Source of the DNA: Tubulanus polymorphus
Lineage: Eukaryota; Nemertea; Palaeonemertea; Tubulaniformes; Tubulanidae
Direction: 5' to 3'
Assembly (NCBI RefSeq): GCF_964204645.1
Contig: NC_134028.1
Location: 13,257,263-13,321,262 of the forward strand
Length of the DNA: 64,000 nt
Shown here: positions 45,903 through 57,603 of the stretch, in pieces
How the letters are laid out: the number at the start of each line of letters is the position of its first letter
How positions within the stretch are numbered: the stretch's first letter is position 1
Program-made: the position numbers and the translations under genes
The notes under the pieces: model-generated
Databases searched by the model: none
What the model was told of the DNA's origin: nothing
Seen by the model: only the letters and a program-made list of their open reading frames with translations

Positions 45903-46458
45903 GCGCCCAAAAACAAAATATAACACCAAAATAATGAATTGTCGCGGGCGTCAAAACCAAAAGAATTGTCGCGGGCGACAAAACCAAAAAAAGAATTGTG
46001 GGGGCAACAAAACCAAAATAATGAATTGTCGCGGGCGACAAAACCAAAATGGTGAATTGTCGCGGGCGACAAAACAAAAATAATGAATTGTCGCGGGCGA
46101 TAAAACCAAAATGATGAATTGTCTTGGGCGACAAATCCTGTTCAACGGTGGATTTCAACAAAGCATTTGATAAGGCTCAACATCAGCCATTACTGAACAG
46201 GCTATTAGGAAACAGTATCAATGATGGCGCCCAAAAACAAAATATAACACCAAAATAATGAATTGTCGCGGGCGTCAAAACCAAAAGAATTGTCGCGGGC
46301 GACAAAACCAAAAAAAGAATTGTGGGGGCAACAAAACCAAAATAATGAATTGTCGCGGGCGACAAAACCAAAATGGTGAATTGTCGCGGGCGACAAAACC
46401 AAAATAATGAATTGTCGCGGGCGATAAAACCAAAATGATGAATTGTCTTGGGCGACAA
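45811..46458. repeat. 324-bp tandem duplication spanning a LINE-satellite junction
   Basis: ATCCTGTTCAACGGTGGATT at 45811 recurs at 46135, and the following LINE piece, the GGCGCCCAAAAACAAAATAT junction and about seven 31-bp units are repeated almost base for base (one A/C difference at about 46074/46398). Confidence 0.92.
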
Positions 46459-47093
46459 AACCAAAATAATGAATTGTCGCGGGCGATAAAACCAAAAGTA
46501 ATGAATAATCGCGGGCGATAAAACCAAAATATTGAATTGTCGCGGGCGATTAAACCAAAATAGTGAATTGTCGCGGGCGACAAAACCAAAATATTGAATT
46601 GTCGCGAGAACAAAACAAAAAAAAAAATTGTCGCGGGCGACTAAAACAAAATATAAAACCAAAAAAATGAATTGTCGCGGGCGACAAAACCAAAATAATG
46701 AATTGTCGCTGGAGATAAAACCAAAGTAATGAATTGTCGCAGGCGACAAAACCAAAATATTGAATTGTCACGGGCGACAAAACCAAAATATTGAATTGTC
46801 GCGGGCGACAAAACCAAACTAATGAATTGTCGCGGGCGACAAAACCAAAAAAAGAATTGTCGGGCGACAAAACCAAAATAATGAATTGTCGCGGGCGATA
46901 AAACCAAAATAATGAATTGTCGCGGGCGATAAAACCACAATAATGAATTGTCGCAGGCGTTAAAACCAAAATATTGAATTGTTGCGGGTGATAAAACCAA
47001 AATAATGAATTGTCGCGGACGACAGAAACAAACTATTGAATTGTTGCGTGCGACAAAACCAAAATAATGAATTGTCGCGGGCGACAAAACCAA
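45903..47093. repeat. 31-bp satellite array 4
   Basis: About 36 units in two blocks (45903-46134 and 46222-47093) separated by the duplicated LINE piece. Includes odd-length units (GGGGGCAACAAAACC, CGACTAAAACAAAATATAAAACC) that recur in the same order at 48280-48720 and 51190-51640, evidence of higher-order repeats. Confidence 0.93.
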
Positions 47094-48240
47094 ACTAGGG
47101 GTCCAGGGACACCATGCTCACTTGGGCAGTGGTTTCAAATGCTCAACAATCTAACAATTTCAATACATAACGCCCTCTAGTGACCATATACAAAAACCAA
47201 TGACCTTGAAACCCACCACAATCATAGAACCTGTGAGCAGCTATGATTTTGTAATTGATTGTGATAACAAAATATGCCTCGTTACCAATTTAATATGGAA
47301 ATACTAAGTTATTCTACTATTCATTGGCCCCTGGTGACCATATACAAAACCCAATGACCTTAAAACTCACCACAATCGTAGTACATGTCATGAAATACAA
47401 CTTTGCAATTGATCATAGTAACAAAATATGCCGAGGTACCAATCTAATAAGGAAATACTAAGCCATTCTACTATTCAGCGCCCCCTGGTGACTATATGGA
47501 ATAACTAATGTCCTTAAAAACTCACCACAATCATAGACGATGTCATGAACTACAACTTTGCAATGGATCATGGTAACAAACTATGCCTAGTTACCAATCT
47601 AATAAGGAAAAACTAAGCTTTTCTACTATTCAACGCCCCCTGGTGACTATATGGAATAACTAATGTCCTTAAAAACTCACCACAATCATAGTCGATGTCA
47701 TGAACTACAACTTTGCCATTGATCATGGTAACAAAATATGCCTTGGTACAAATATAATATAGCGATACTAAGTTATTGTATTATTCAACGCCATTGATGG
47801 CCACATACAAAAACCAATGACCTTGAAACTCACCAAAATCATAGAACACGTTATGGGCTACAACTTTCCAATTGAATATAGTAACACAATATGCTTAGGT
47901 ATCAATTAATTGTGGAAAAACTTTTTTCCACCTACGAATGAGTACTGATGACACCAAGATGGCCGCCAATTGCGTCATAATTGGCTGATCAAAAATACCT
48001 GTCCCAGGTATAAAACATCCCTCTCTACAGAATATCCATCAGCAATTGCAATGAGAAATGGAAAACCAGTAGGAAGCTACAGGACCTAGAATTCTGGCCA
48101 AAATTGACATTTTTGGGCACTAAAAAGGTCATAGGACAGTCATCTTGAGTCAGATCGACCCAATTTTCTTATGCTGATGGGCCTTTGGTAGATTCAAATA
48201 TAAACGAAATATCAAGGTAATTGATCAAAGCGTCTTAAAA
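47094..48240 (+). mobile_element. 154-bp-monomer element, copy inside duplication unit 1
   Basis: Starts AGGGGTCCAGGGACACCATG directly after the satellite, with five monomers (ACGCCCTCTAGTGACC, then TGGCCCCTGGTGACC, GCGCCCCCTGGTGACT, AACGCCCCCTGGTGACT, AACGCCATTGATGGCC). The shared tail is cut at AGCGTCTTAAAAATTTTC, so the ACGG tract and terminal hairpin are absent. Confidence 0.9.
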
Positions 48241-50006
48241 ATTTTCTTCGGGCGACAAAACCAAAAATAATGATTTGTCGCGGGCGCCCAAAAACAAAAC
48301 ATAACACCAAAATAATGAATTGTCGCGGGCGTCAAAACCAAAAGAATTGTCGCGGGCGACAAAACCAAAAAAAGAATTTTGGGGGGAACAAAACCAAAAT
48401 AATGAATTGTCGCGGGCGACAAAACCGAAATGGTGAATTGTCGCGGGCGACAAAACCAAAATAATGAATTGTCGCGGGCGATAAAACCAAAATGATGAAT
48501 TGTCTTGGGCGACAAAACCAAAATAATGAATTGTTGCGGGCGATAAAACCAAAAGTAATGAATAATCGCGGGCGATAAAACCAAAATATTGAATTGTCGC
48601 GGTCGGTTAAACCAAAATAGTGAATTGTCGCGGGCGACAAAACCAAAATATTGAATTGTCGCGAGAACAAAACCAAAAAAAAATTGTCGCGGGCGACTAA
48701 AACAAAATATAAAACCAAAAAAATGAATTGTCGCGGGCGACAAAACCAAAATAATGAATTGTCGCTGGAGATAAAACCAAAGTAATGAATTGTCGCAGGC
48801 GACAAAACCAAAATATTGAATTGTCACGGGCGACAAAACCAAAATATTGAATTGTCGCGGGCGACAAAACCAAAATAATGAATTGTCGCGGGCGACAAAA
48901 CCAAAAAAAGAATTGTCGGACGACAAAACCAAAATAATGAATTGTCGCGGGCGATAAAACCAAAATAATGAATTGTCGCGGGCGATAAAACTAAAAATAA
49001 TGAATTATCGCGGGCGACAAAACCAAAAAAAGAATTGTCGGGCGATAAAACCAAAATAATGAATTGTCGCGGGCGATAAAACCAAAATAATGAATTGTCG
49101 CGGGCGATAAAACTAAAAATAATGAATTATCGCGGGCGACAAAACCAAAAAAAGAATTGTCGGACGATAAAACCAAAATAATGAATTGTCGCGGGCGATA
49201 AAACCAAAATAATGAATTGTCGCGGGCGATAAAACCAAAATAAAGAATTGTCGCGGGCGACAAAACCAAAATGGTGAATTGTCACGGGCGACAAAACCAA
49301 AATAATGAATTGTCGCGGGCGACAAAACCAAAATAATGAATTGTAGCTGGAGATAAAACCAAAGTAATGAATTGTCGCAGGCGACAAAACCAAAATATTG
49401 AATTGTCACGGGCGACAAAACCAAAATATTGAATTGTCGCGGGCGACAAAACCAAAATAATGAATTGTCGCGTGCGACAAAACCAAAAAAAGAATTGTCG
49501 GGCGACAAAACCAAAATAATGAATTGTCGCGGGCGATAAAACCAAAATAATGAATTGTCGCGGGCGATAAAACTAAAAATAATGAATTATCGCGGGCGAC
49601 AAAACCAAAAAAAGAATTGTCGGGCGATAAAACCAAAATAATGAATTGTCGGGGGCGATAAAACCAAAATAATGAATTGTCGCGGGCGATAAAACTAAAA
49701 ATAATGAATTATCGCGGGCGACAAAACCAAAAAAAGAATTGTCGGGCGATAAAACCAAAATAATGAATTGTCGGGGGCGATAAAACCAAAATAATGAATT
49801 GTCGCGGGCGATAAAACCAAAATAATGAATTGTCGCGGGCGATAAAACCACAATAATGAATTGTCGCAGGCGTTAAAACCAAAATATTGAATTGTTGCGG
49901 GTGATAAAACCAAAATAATGAATTGTCGCGGACGACAGAAACAAACTATTGAATTGTTGCGTGCGACAAAACCAAAATAATGAATTGTCGCGGGCGACAA
50001 AACCAA
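48241..50006. repeat. 31-bp satellite array 5
   Basis: About 57 units. Recurrent shortened units (GAATTGTCGGGCGAYAAAACC) and units with AACTAAAAATAATGAATTATCG occur at regular intervals near 49000, 49110, 49570 and 49690, giving a local higher-order period of about 120 bp. Confidence 0.95.
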
Positions 50007-51153
50007 ACTAGGGGTCCAGGGACACCATGCTCACTTGGGCAGTGGTTTCAAATGCTCAACAATCTAACAATTTCAATACATAACGCCCTCTAGTGACCAT
50101 ATACAAAAACCAATGACCTTGAAACCCACCACAATCATAGAACCTGTGAGCAGCTATGATTTTGTAATTGATTGTGATAACAAAATATGCCTCGTTACCA
50201 ATTTAATATGGAAATACTAAGTTATTCTACTATTCATTGGCCCCTGGTGACCATATACAAAACCCAATGACCTTAAAACTCACCACAATCGTAGTACATG
50301 TCATGAAATACAACTTTGCAATTGATCATAGTAACAAAATATGCCGAGGTACCAATCTAATAAGGAAATACTAAGCCATTCTACTATTCAGCGCCCCCTG
50401 GTGACTATATGGAATAACTAATGTCCTTAAAAACTCACCACAATCATAGACGATGTCATGAACTACAACTTTGCAATGGATCATGGTAACAAACTATGCC
50501 TAGTTACCAATCTAATAAGGAAAAACTAAGCTTTTCTACTATTCAACGCCCCCTGGTGACTATATGGAATAACTAATGTCCTTAAAAACTCACCACAATC
50601 ATAGTCGATGTCATGAACTACAACTTTGCCATTGATCATGGTGACAAAATATGCCTTGGTACAAATATAATATCGCGATACTAAGTTATTGTATTATTCA
50701 ACGCCATTGATGGCCACATACAAAAACCAATGACCTTGAAACTCACCAAAATCATAGAACACGTTATGGGCTACAACTTTCCAATTGAATATAGTAACAC
50801 AATATGCTTAGGTATCAATTAATTGTGGAAAAACTTTTTTCCACCTACGAATGAGTACTGATGACACCAAGATGGCCGCCAATTGCGTCATAATTGGCTG
50901 ATCAAAAATACCTGTCCCAGGTATAAAACATCCCTCTCTACAGAATATCCATCAGCAATTGCAATGAGAAATGGAAAACCAGTAGGAAGCTACAGGACCT
51001 AGAATTCTGGCCAAAATTGACATTTTTGGGCACTAAAAAGGTCATAGGACAGTCATCTTGAGTCAGATCGACCCAATTTTCTTATGCTGATGGGCCTTTG
51101 GTAGATTCAAATATAAACGAAATATCAAGGTAATTGATCAAAGCGTCTTAAAA
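50007..51153 (+). mobile_element. 154-bp-monomer element, copy inside duplication unit 2
   Basis: Near-identical to 47094-48240 with the same left junction and the same truncation point, as expected from the block duplication rather than from a second insertion. Confidence 0.9.
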
Positions 51154-54100
51154 ATTTTCTTCGGGCGACAAAACCAAAAATAATGATTTGTCGCGGGCGC
51201 CCAAAAACAAAACATAACACCAAAATAATGAATTGTCGCGGGCGTCAAAACCAAAAGAATTGTCGCGGGCGACAAAACCAAAAAAAGAATTGTGGGGGCA
51301 ACAAAACCAAAATAATGAATTGTCGCGGGCGACAAAACCGAAATGGTGAATTGTCGCGGGCGACAAAACCAAAATAATGAATTGTCGCGGGCGATAAAAC
51401 CAAAATGATGAATTGTCTTGGGCGACAAAACCAAAATAATGAATTGTTGCGGGCGATAAAACCAAAAGTAATGAATAATCGCGGGCGATAAAACCAAAAT
51501 ATTGAATTGTCGCGGTCGATTAAACCAAAATAGTGAATTGTCGCGGGCGACAAAACCAAAATATTGAATTGTCGCGAGAACAAAACCAAAAAAAAATTGT
51601 CGCGGGCGACTAAAACAAAATATAAAACCAAAAAAATGAATTGTCGCGGGCGACAAAACCAAAATAATGAATTGTCGCTGGAGATAAAACCAAAGTAATG
51701 AATTGTCGCAGGCGACAAAACCAAAATATTGAATTGTCACGGGCGACAAAACCAAAATATTGAATTGTCGCGGGCGACAAAACCAAAATAATGAATTGTC
51801 GCGGGCGACAAAACCAAAAAAAGAATTGTCGGACGACAAAACCAAAATAATGAATTGTCGCGGGCGATAAAACCAAAATAATGAATTGTCGCGGGCGATA
51901 AAACTAAAAATAATGAATTATCGCGGGCGACAAAACCAAAAAAAGAATTGTCGGGCGATAAAACCAAAATAATGAATTGTCGCGGGCGATAAAACCAAAA
52001 TAATGAATTGTCGCGGGCGATAAAACTAAAAATAATGAATTATCGCGGGCGACAAAACCAAAAAAAGAATTGTCGGACGATAAAACCAAAATAATGAATT
52101 GTCGCGGGTGATAAAACCAAAATAATGAATTGTCGCGGGCGATAAAACCAAAATAAAGAATTGTCGCGGGCGACAAAACCAAAATGGTGAATTGTCACGG
52201 GCGACAAAACCAAAATAATGAATTGTCGCGGGCGACAAAACCAAAATAATGAATTGTAGCTGGAGATAAAACCAAAGTAATGAATTGTCGCAGGCGACAA
52301 AACCAAAATATTGAATTGTCACGGGCGACAAAACCAAAATATTGAATTGTCGCGGGCGACAAAACCAAAATAATGAATTGTCGCGTGCGACAAAACCAAA
52401 AAAAGAATTGTCGGGCGACAAAACCAAAATAATGAATTGTCGCGGGCGATAAAACCAAAATAATGAATTGTCGCGGGCGATAAAACTAAAAATAATGAAT
52501 TATCGCGGGCGACAAAACCAAAAAAAGAATTGTCGGGCGATAAAACCAAAATAATGAATTGTCGGGGGCGATAAAACCAAAATAATGAATTGTCGCGGGC
52601 GATAAAACCAAAATAATGAATTGTCGCGGGTGACAAAACCAAAATGGTGAATTGTCGCGGGCGATAATACCAAAATGATGAATTGTCTCGGGCAACAAAA
52701 CCGAATAATGAATTGTCGCGGGGGATAAAACCAAAAATAATGAATTATCGCGGGCGATAAAACCAAAATATTGTTTTGTCGCGGGCGACAAAACCAAACT
52801 TACGAATTGTCGCGGGTGACAAAAACAAAAAAAAGAATTGTGGGGTGACAAAACCAAAATAATGAATTGTCGCGGGCGACAAAACCAAAATGGTGAATTG
52901 TCCAGGCGACAAAACCAAAATGGTGAATTTTCGCGGGCAACAAAACCAAAATGATGAATTGTCTCGGGCGACAAAACCAAAAAATTATGAATTGTCGCAG
53001 GCGATAAAACCAAAATAATGAATTATCGCCGGCGATAAAACCAAAATCTTGAATTGTCGCGGGCGATTAAACCAAAATAATGAATTGTCGCTGGCGACAA
53101 AACCAAAATATTGAATTGTCGCGGGCGACAAAACCAAAAAGAATATTGTCGCGGGCGACTAAAACAAAATATAAAACCAAAATAATGAATTGTCGCGGGC
53201 GACAAGACCAAAAAGAAGAATTGTCGCGGGCGACAAAACCAAAATAATGAATTGTCGCTGGAGATAAAACCAAAGTAATGAATTGTCGTGGGCGATTAAA
53301 CCAAAATATTGAATTGCCGCGGGCGATAAAACCAAAATATTGAATTGTCGCAGGCGACAAAACCAAACTAATGAATTGTTGCGGGCGACAAAACCAAAAT
53401 ATTGAATTGTCGCGGGCGACAAAACCAAAAAAAATATTGTCGCGGGCGACTAAAACAAAATATAAAACCAAAATAATGAATTGTCGCGGGCGACAAAACC
53501 AAAAAGAAGAATTGTCGCGGGCGACAAAACCAAAATAATGAATTGTCGCTGGAGATAAAACCAAAGTAATGAATTGTCGTGGGCGATTAAACCAAAATAT
53601 TGAATTGTCGCGGGCGACAAAACCAAAATAATGAATTGTCGCGGGCGATAAAACCAAAATAATGAATTGTCGCGGGCGATAAAACCAAAATAATGAATTG
53701 TCGCAGGTGACAAAACCAAAATGGTGAATTGTCGCGGGTGACAAAACCAAAATGGTGAATTGTCGCGGGCGACAAAACCAAAATAATGAATTGTCGCGGG
53801 TGATAAAACCGTAATAATGAATTGTCGCCGGCGATAAAACCAAAATAATGATTTGTCTAGGGCGATAAAACCGTAATAATGAATTGTCGCTGGCGATAAA
53901 ACCAAAGTAGTGAATTGTCGTGGGCGACAAAACCAAAATATTGAATTGTCACAGGCGACAAAACCAAAATAATGAATTGTCGCAAGCGACAAAACCAAAC
54001 TTACGAATTGTCGCGGGTGACAAAACCAAAAAAAGAATTGTGGGGCGACAAAACCAAAATAATGAATTGTCGCGGGCGACAAAACCAAAATGGTGAATTG

Positions 54101-54712
54101 TCCAGGCGACAAAACCAAAATGGTGAATTTTCGCGGGCGACAAAACCAAAATAATGAATTGTCGCGGGCGATAAAACCAAAATGATGAATTGTCTCGAGC
54201 GACAAAACCAAAAAATTATGAATTGTCGCAGGCGATAAAACCAAAATAAAGAATTATCGCCGGCGATAAAACCAAAATATTGAATTGTCGCGGGCGATTA
54301 AACCAAAATAATGAATTGTCGCGGGCGACAAAACCAAAATATTGAATTGTCGCGGGCGACAAAACCAAAAAGAATATTGTCGCGGGCGACTAAAACAAAA
54401 TATAAAACCAAAATAATGAATTGTCGCGGGTGACAAAAACAAAATATAAAACCAAAATAATGAATTGTCGCGGGCAACAAAACCAAAATAATGAATTGTC
54501 GCTGGCGATAAAACCAAAGTAGTGAATTGTCGTGGGCGATAAAACCAAAAATATTGAATTTTCGCGGGCGACAAAACCAAAATAATGAATTGTCGCAAAC
54601 GATAAAACCAAAATAATGAATTGTCGCGGGCGATAAAACCAAAATATTGAATTGTCCCATGTGACAAAACCAAAATAATGAATTATCGCGGGCGACAAAA
54701 TCAAAATCATTG
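51154..54712. repeat. 31-bp satellite array 6 (longest)
   Basis: About 115 units. The first 1.45 kb duplicates array 5. Beyond 52606 units are more varied, with AATGGTGAATTG and AATGATGAATTGTCTCG variants and a second internal duplication: 52800-53160 resembles 53995-54390, and 53150-53290 resembles 53450-53590. Ends in the conserved TCATTGTTTTCTCGCGTTA. Confidence 0.95.
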
Positions 54713-55751
54713 TTTTCTCGCGTTATTTTAGTTTTATCGTTTTGTCGTAATGTCGCCCTCATTTGCATATTCGTGTTTTTTTATCTTATCAGCCACCATA
54801 CTAAAGCCTTAAGGTCGCGTAAAACTCGATAAACACTTCAAGCCACACAGCGAACGATCTCCTTTCCCCCACAGCGAACGCTTACTCCGAATGTCAAGTG
54901 TGAGTCCAGCATACGGATAGGAGTGTGTTATATACTTGTATTTAGTAAATACCTTGTGCATTTGACAATGATCGGTATGCACTGTAGGAAATATAGAGTA
55001 TTGATAAATGGTTGAAGCCCGCGGCCGAATAAAGTAATATATTCTTTTATTTTGATACCTCGTCGACATAACAGCTTTTCTCCGCCATATCTCTTCGGCC
55101 TGTTTAGTTTAGGCCTACGATTCCCCGGTACACTAAAGATTTATCTTAGTAAATACACGGTTAATTCGGTAAAGAAAAATAGGTATTGTTAAACTAACTC
55201 CTTGAAACCCGCAGCCAAATCACTGGTAGTAATAAATTAATTTGTACTCGATTTGATTCTCATGATGAGGAGAAACTCGCAGCTGATCCCCGGAACGACG
55301 ATGTAGTAACACACGTCGATTCGTCGATGTTTACGGCTCGACAGTGCTTTTAAAATCTAAAGTAGTAAGTTTCCAGTGTATCGGTAATATGATTTGATGA
55401 GGAAAATGGGCTATTGTTAAAATCACTGCTTGAAGACCGCGACTGAATGTGAAGTCTGCGGCAATAAATTAGTTCATTTATACTTGAATTGATAATCGAA
55501 GTGACAGTCGGCCTGCGGGTTGATTTCGGGATGACGACTCGGAAAACATGTCGCCCCATTGAATGGGGCTAAATTTTCGATGTTTACAGCCCGACAGCGC
55601 TTTTGTAACGATGATTCGTGAAAAAACACGCGGGCTATTTGTAGATCTCAGTGAGCTGAACGATATTTTATGGATTGTATATGAAGCGGTATTACCAGCG
55701 GTAAGGTAACAAAGCCTATGTTCTTTTGGTAAAAATAGTGTGGAAGAAAAT
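54713..55751. repeat. R module, copy 5
   Basis: Lacks the central part with the second AACTCGATAAACACTTC block (about 270 bp shorter than copy 3) but has normal ends. Confidence 0.85.
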
Positions 55752-56104
55752 AATAATAAATATAGCTGCAAAGCAGCGATAACGGGTTTTCTGCACAGTC
55801 TTAGAATCCTGTTCAACGGTGGATTTCGACGAAGCATTTGATAAGGCACAACATCAGCCATTACTAAACAGGCTATTAGGAAACAGTATCAATTATAGGT
55901 CGCCCAAATGGCTCAGCAGTTATCTCTGAACGAAAACTTGTAGCCGAAATCAACGGAACGCTTCATCTTGGAATAAGTCGGTCAAACTAGTGGAGTCACG
56001 CAAGGTAGTATCCTAAGTTGTCTTCTGTTTAATGTCCTGACAAATGACATACACAGTAATCCAACATATACCAGACCGAGTAAATTTCCAAATCGACCTT
56101 AACA
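55752..56104 (+). pseudogene. LINE reverse-transcriptase fragment (copy 5)
   Basis: AAATATAGCTGCAAAGCAGC, then VDFDEAFDKAQHQPLL (an E for the usual K), RLLGNSINY, WLSSYL and GVTQGSILS. Runs through NVLTNDIHSNPTY to the recurrent right boundary ACCTTAACACGCTGTTCGACC, where the TTCGAA module begins. Confidence 0.85.
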
Positions 56105-56620
56105 CGCTGTTCGACCAAAAAACTTAATGTTCCAACAAGAAAACCTTGTTCGAATGAAAATAATTCTGTTTGATCGAACAATACGCTTTTTGCTTGAACC
56201 AAAAATTTTCTTCATTCTGACAAAAAATGTGTTCGAATAAAAAGCTATGTTATTGTTGAAATGAAATTTTCCCGGCAAAAAAATTTGGTCGAGCGAAAAC
56301 AATTTTTTCGAATGAATGTTTGAATGAAAACAATTCTGTTCGATTGAACTTTTTTCAATATACTTGTTCGAACGAAAAACTTAATGTTCTGACAAGAAAA
56401 TTCTGTTCAAATTAAAAAAGATTCTGTTCAATTGAACGATAGTTCGAACGAAAAACCTTTCGTTTGGACAAAAAAAAGTTTGTTCAACTTTGTTCTTACG
56501 ATTTTTTCAAATTGGTTCAATCGTATAGAATATTATTGGTTCGAACGAAATAAATTTTGTTCCGACGAAAGAATTTTCAAGCGAAAGGTCTTTTGAACGA
56601 AAAAAAAGATATTTCTGGTG
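56105..56620. repeat. TTCGAACGAAAA-rich module, copy 2
   Basis: Follows RT copy 5 exactly as copy 1 follows RT copy 3. TTGTTCGAACGAAAAACTTA and GACAAGAAAATTCTGTTC are shared. Confidence 0.82.
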
Positions 56621-56835
56621 CTCCGAAGTAACTTAAAGCCGGATGTAGGTTGGTCTTGTGACACGATGCGATCCTCGCGTTGCATCGCAAGTTTCAGTGC
56701 AAGTCGGTTGCAATACGATTGTGTGCGACTAGTTTCTGCCAGTCGCAAGAGCGCGTCGGTTGGTTGTGACAGTCGTGTCGCGTCGCAGAAAGTAGAACAC
56801 GTACGACTCCATGTGACTGGCGTTGCTGAAAGATG
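56621..56835. repeat. GTCGCA-rich module, copy 3 (truncated)
   Basis: Matches 44105-44330 and then stops at TGACTGGCGTTGCTGA, where foldback-type sequence begins. Confidence 0.82.
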
Positions 56836-56998
56836 AGGACGCCAGTGATATGACGACTGAGTTTAAATTCGTCAAAACGTCACGATGTGTCAACATATTT
56901 ATGTTGACTTGATGCGATATATCGCGATATATCGACATAAATATGGCGACTTGTCGAGTTGGAACGCGACAACTCGAGGCCCTTTATCGCTTCCGTAG
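56836..56998. mobile_element. Partial foldback-element arm
   Basis: GATGAGGACGCCAGTGATAT, then TCGCGATATATCGACATAAA and CCCTTTATCGCTTCCGT: the right half of the element at 57094-57511. Confidence 0.8.
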
Positions 56999-57603
56999 AT
57001 CTTTCATTAAGTAGGATCACTTGAATGATCGCTTTAATATCACTTTAAAAAAAAAAGAATCTGCCAAAATGACCTTAATATTCGACACTATATGTACAGA
57101 AGCGATAAGGGGCCTCGAGATGTCGCGTTCCAACTCGACAAGTCGCCATATTTATGTCAACATACCGCGATATATCGCGTCAAGTCGACATGAATATGTC
57201 GATATATCGTGACGTTTTGACGACATATTTTGTTTTCTCGACCATTTTCCTCGCGACAAGTCGACATATTCATGACGACTTGAAACTCAGTCGTCATATT
57301 ACTAGCGTCCTCATCTTACATTTAGACATGTCTTCAAATGACGGCTTGTCCCGTGGAAAATGAGCAAAAAAGCGAAATTTGTTGTGAAAACGTCACGATA
57401 TGTAGACATATTCATGTGGACTTGACGCGATATATCTCAATATATCGACATAAATATGGCGACTTGTCGAGTTTGAACGCGACAACTCGAGGCCCTTTAT
57501 CGCTTCCGTACTATATCAGATTATTCGACTTCAAAATAGGCGAAAGCATAAGTCTTTATTACGTTATTAATTGGCCTAATTATTCAAAAGCTAATAAAGT
57601 GGG
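56999..57603. repeat. Left-flank module of the 31-bp array (copy 2, interrupted)
   Basis: Same sequence as 23340-23527, but split at CACTATAT by the foldback element at 57094-57511. Confidence 0.88.
57094..57511. mobile_element. Foldback MITE, 418 bp, with TATAT target duplication
   Basis: Begins GTACAGAAGCGATAAGGGGC and ends GCCCTTTATCGCTTCCGTAC; inverted arms of about 150 bp are full of TCGCGATATATCG-type palindromes. TATAT lies on both sides (57089-57093, 57512-57516). The paralogous site at 23433-23450 reads CACTATATCAGATTA without it. Confidence 0.9.

Larger units (their letters stand above)
46890..52605. repeat. 2,913-bp tandem duplication of a mixed block
   Basis: 46890-49692 and 49803-52605 match at a constant offset of 2,913 bp, covering array end, 154-bp element and most of the next array. 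Differences are few: GGGGGG versus GGGGGC near 48371/51284, GGTCGGTTAA versus GGTCGATTAA at 48601/51514, and GTAACAAAATATG versus GTGACAAAATATG near 47730/50643. Confidence 0.9.

Noticed and set aside
45859-54768. Long minus-strand ORFs up to 289 residues
   Set aside because: Same satellite mirage; frames switch at every indel and all three are open together.
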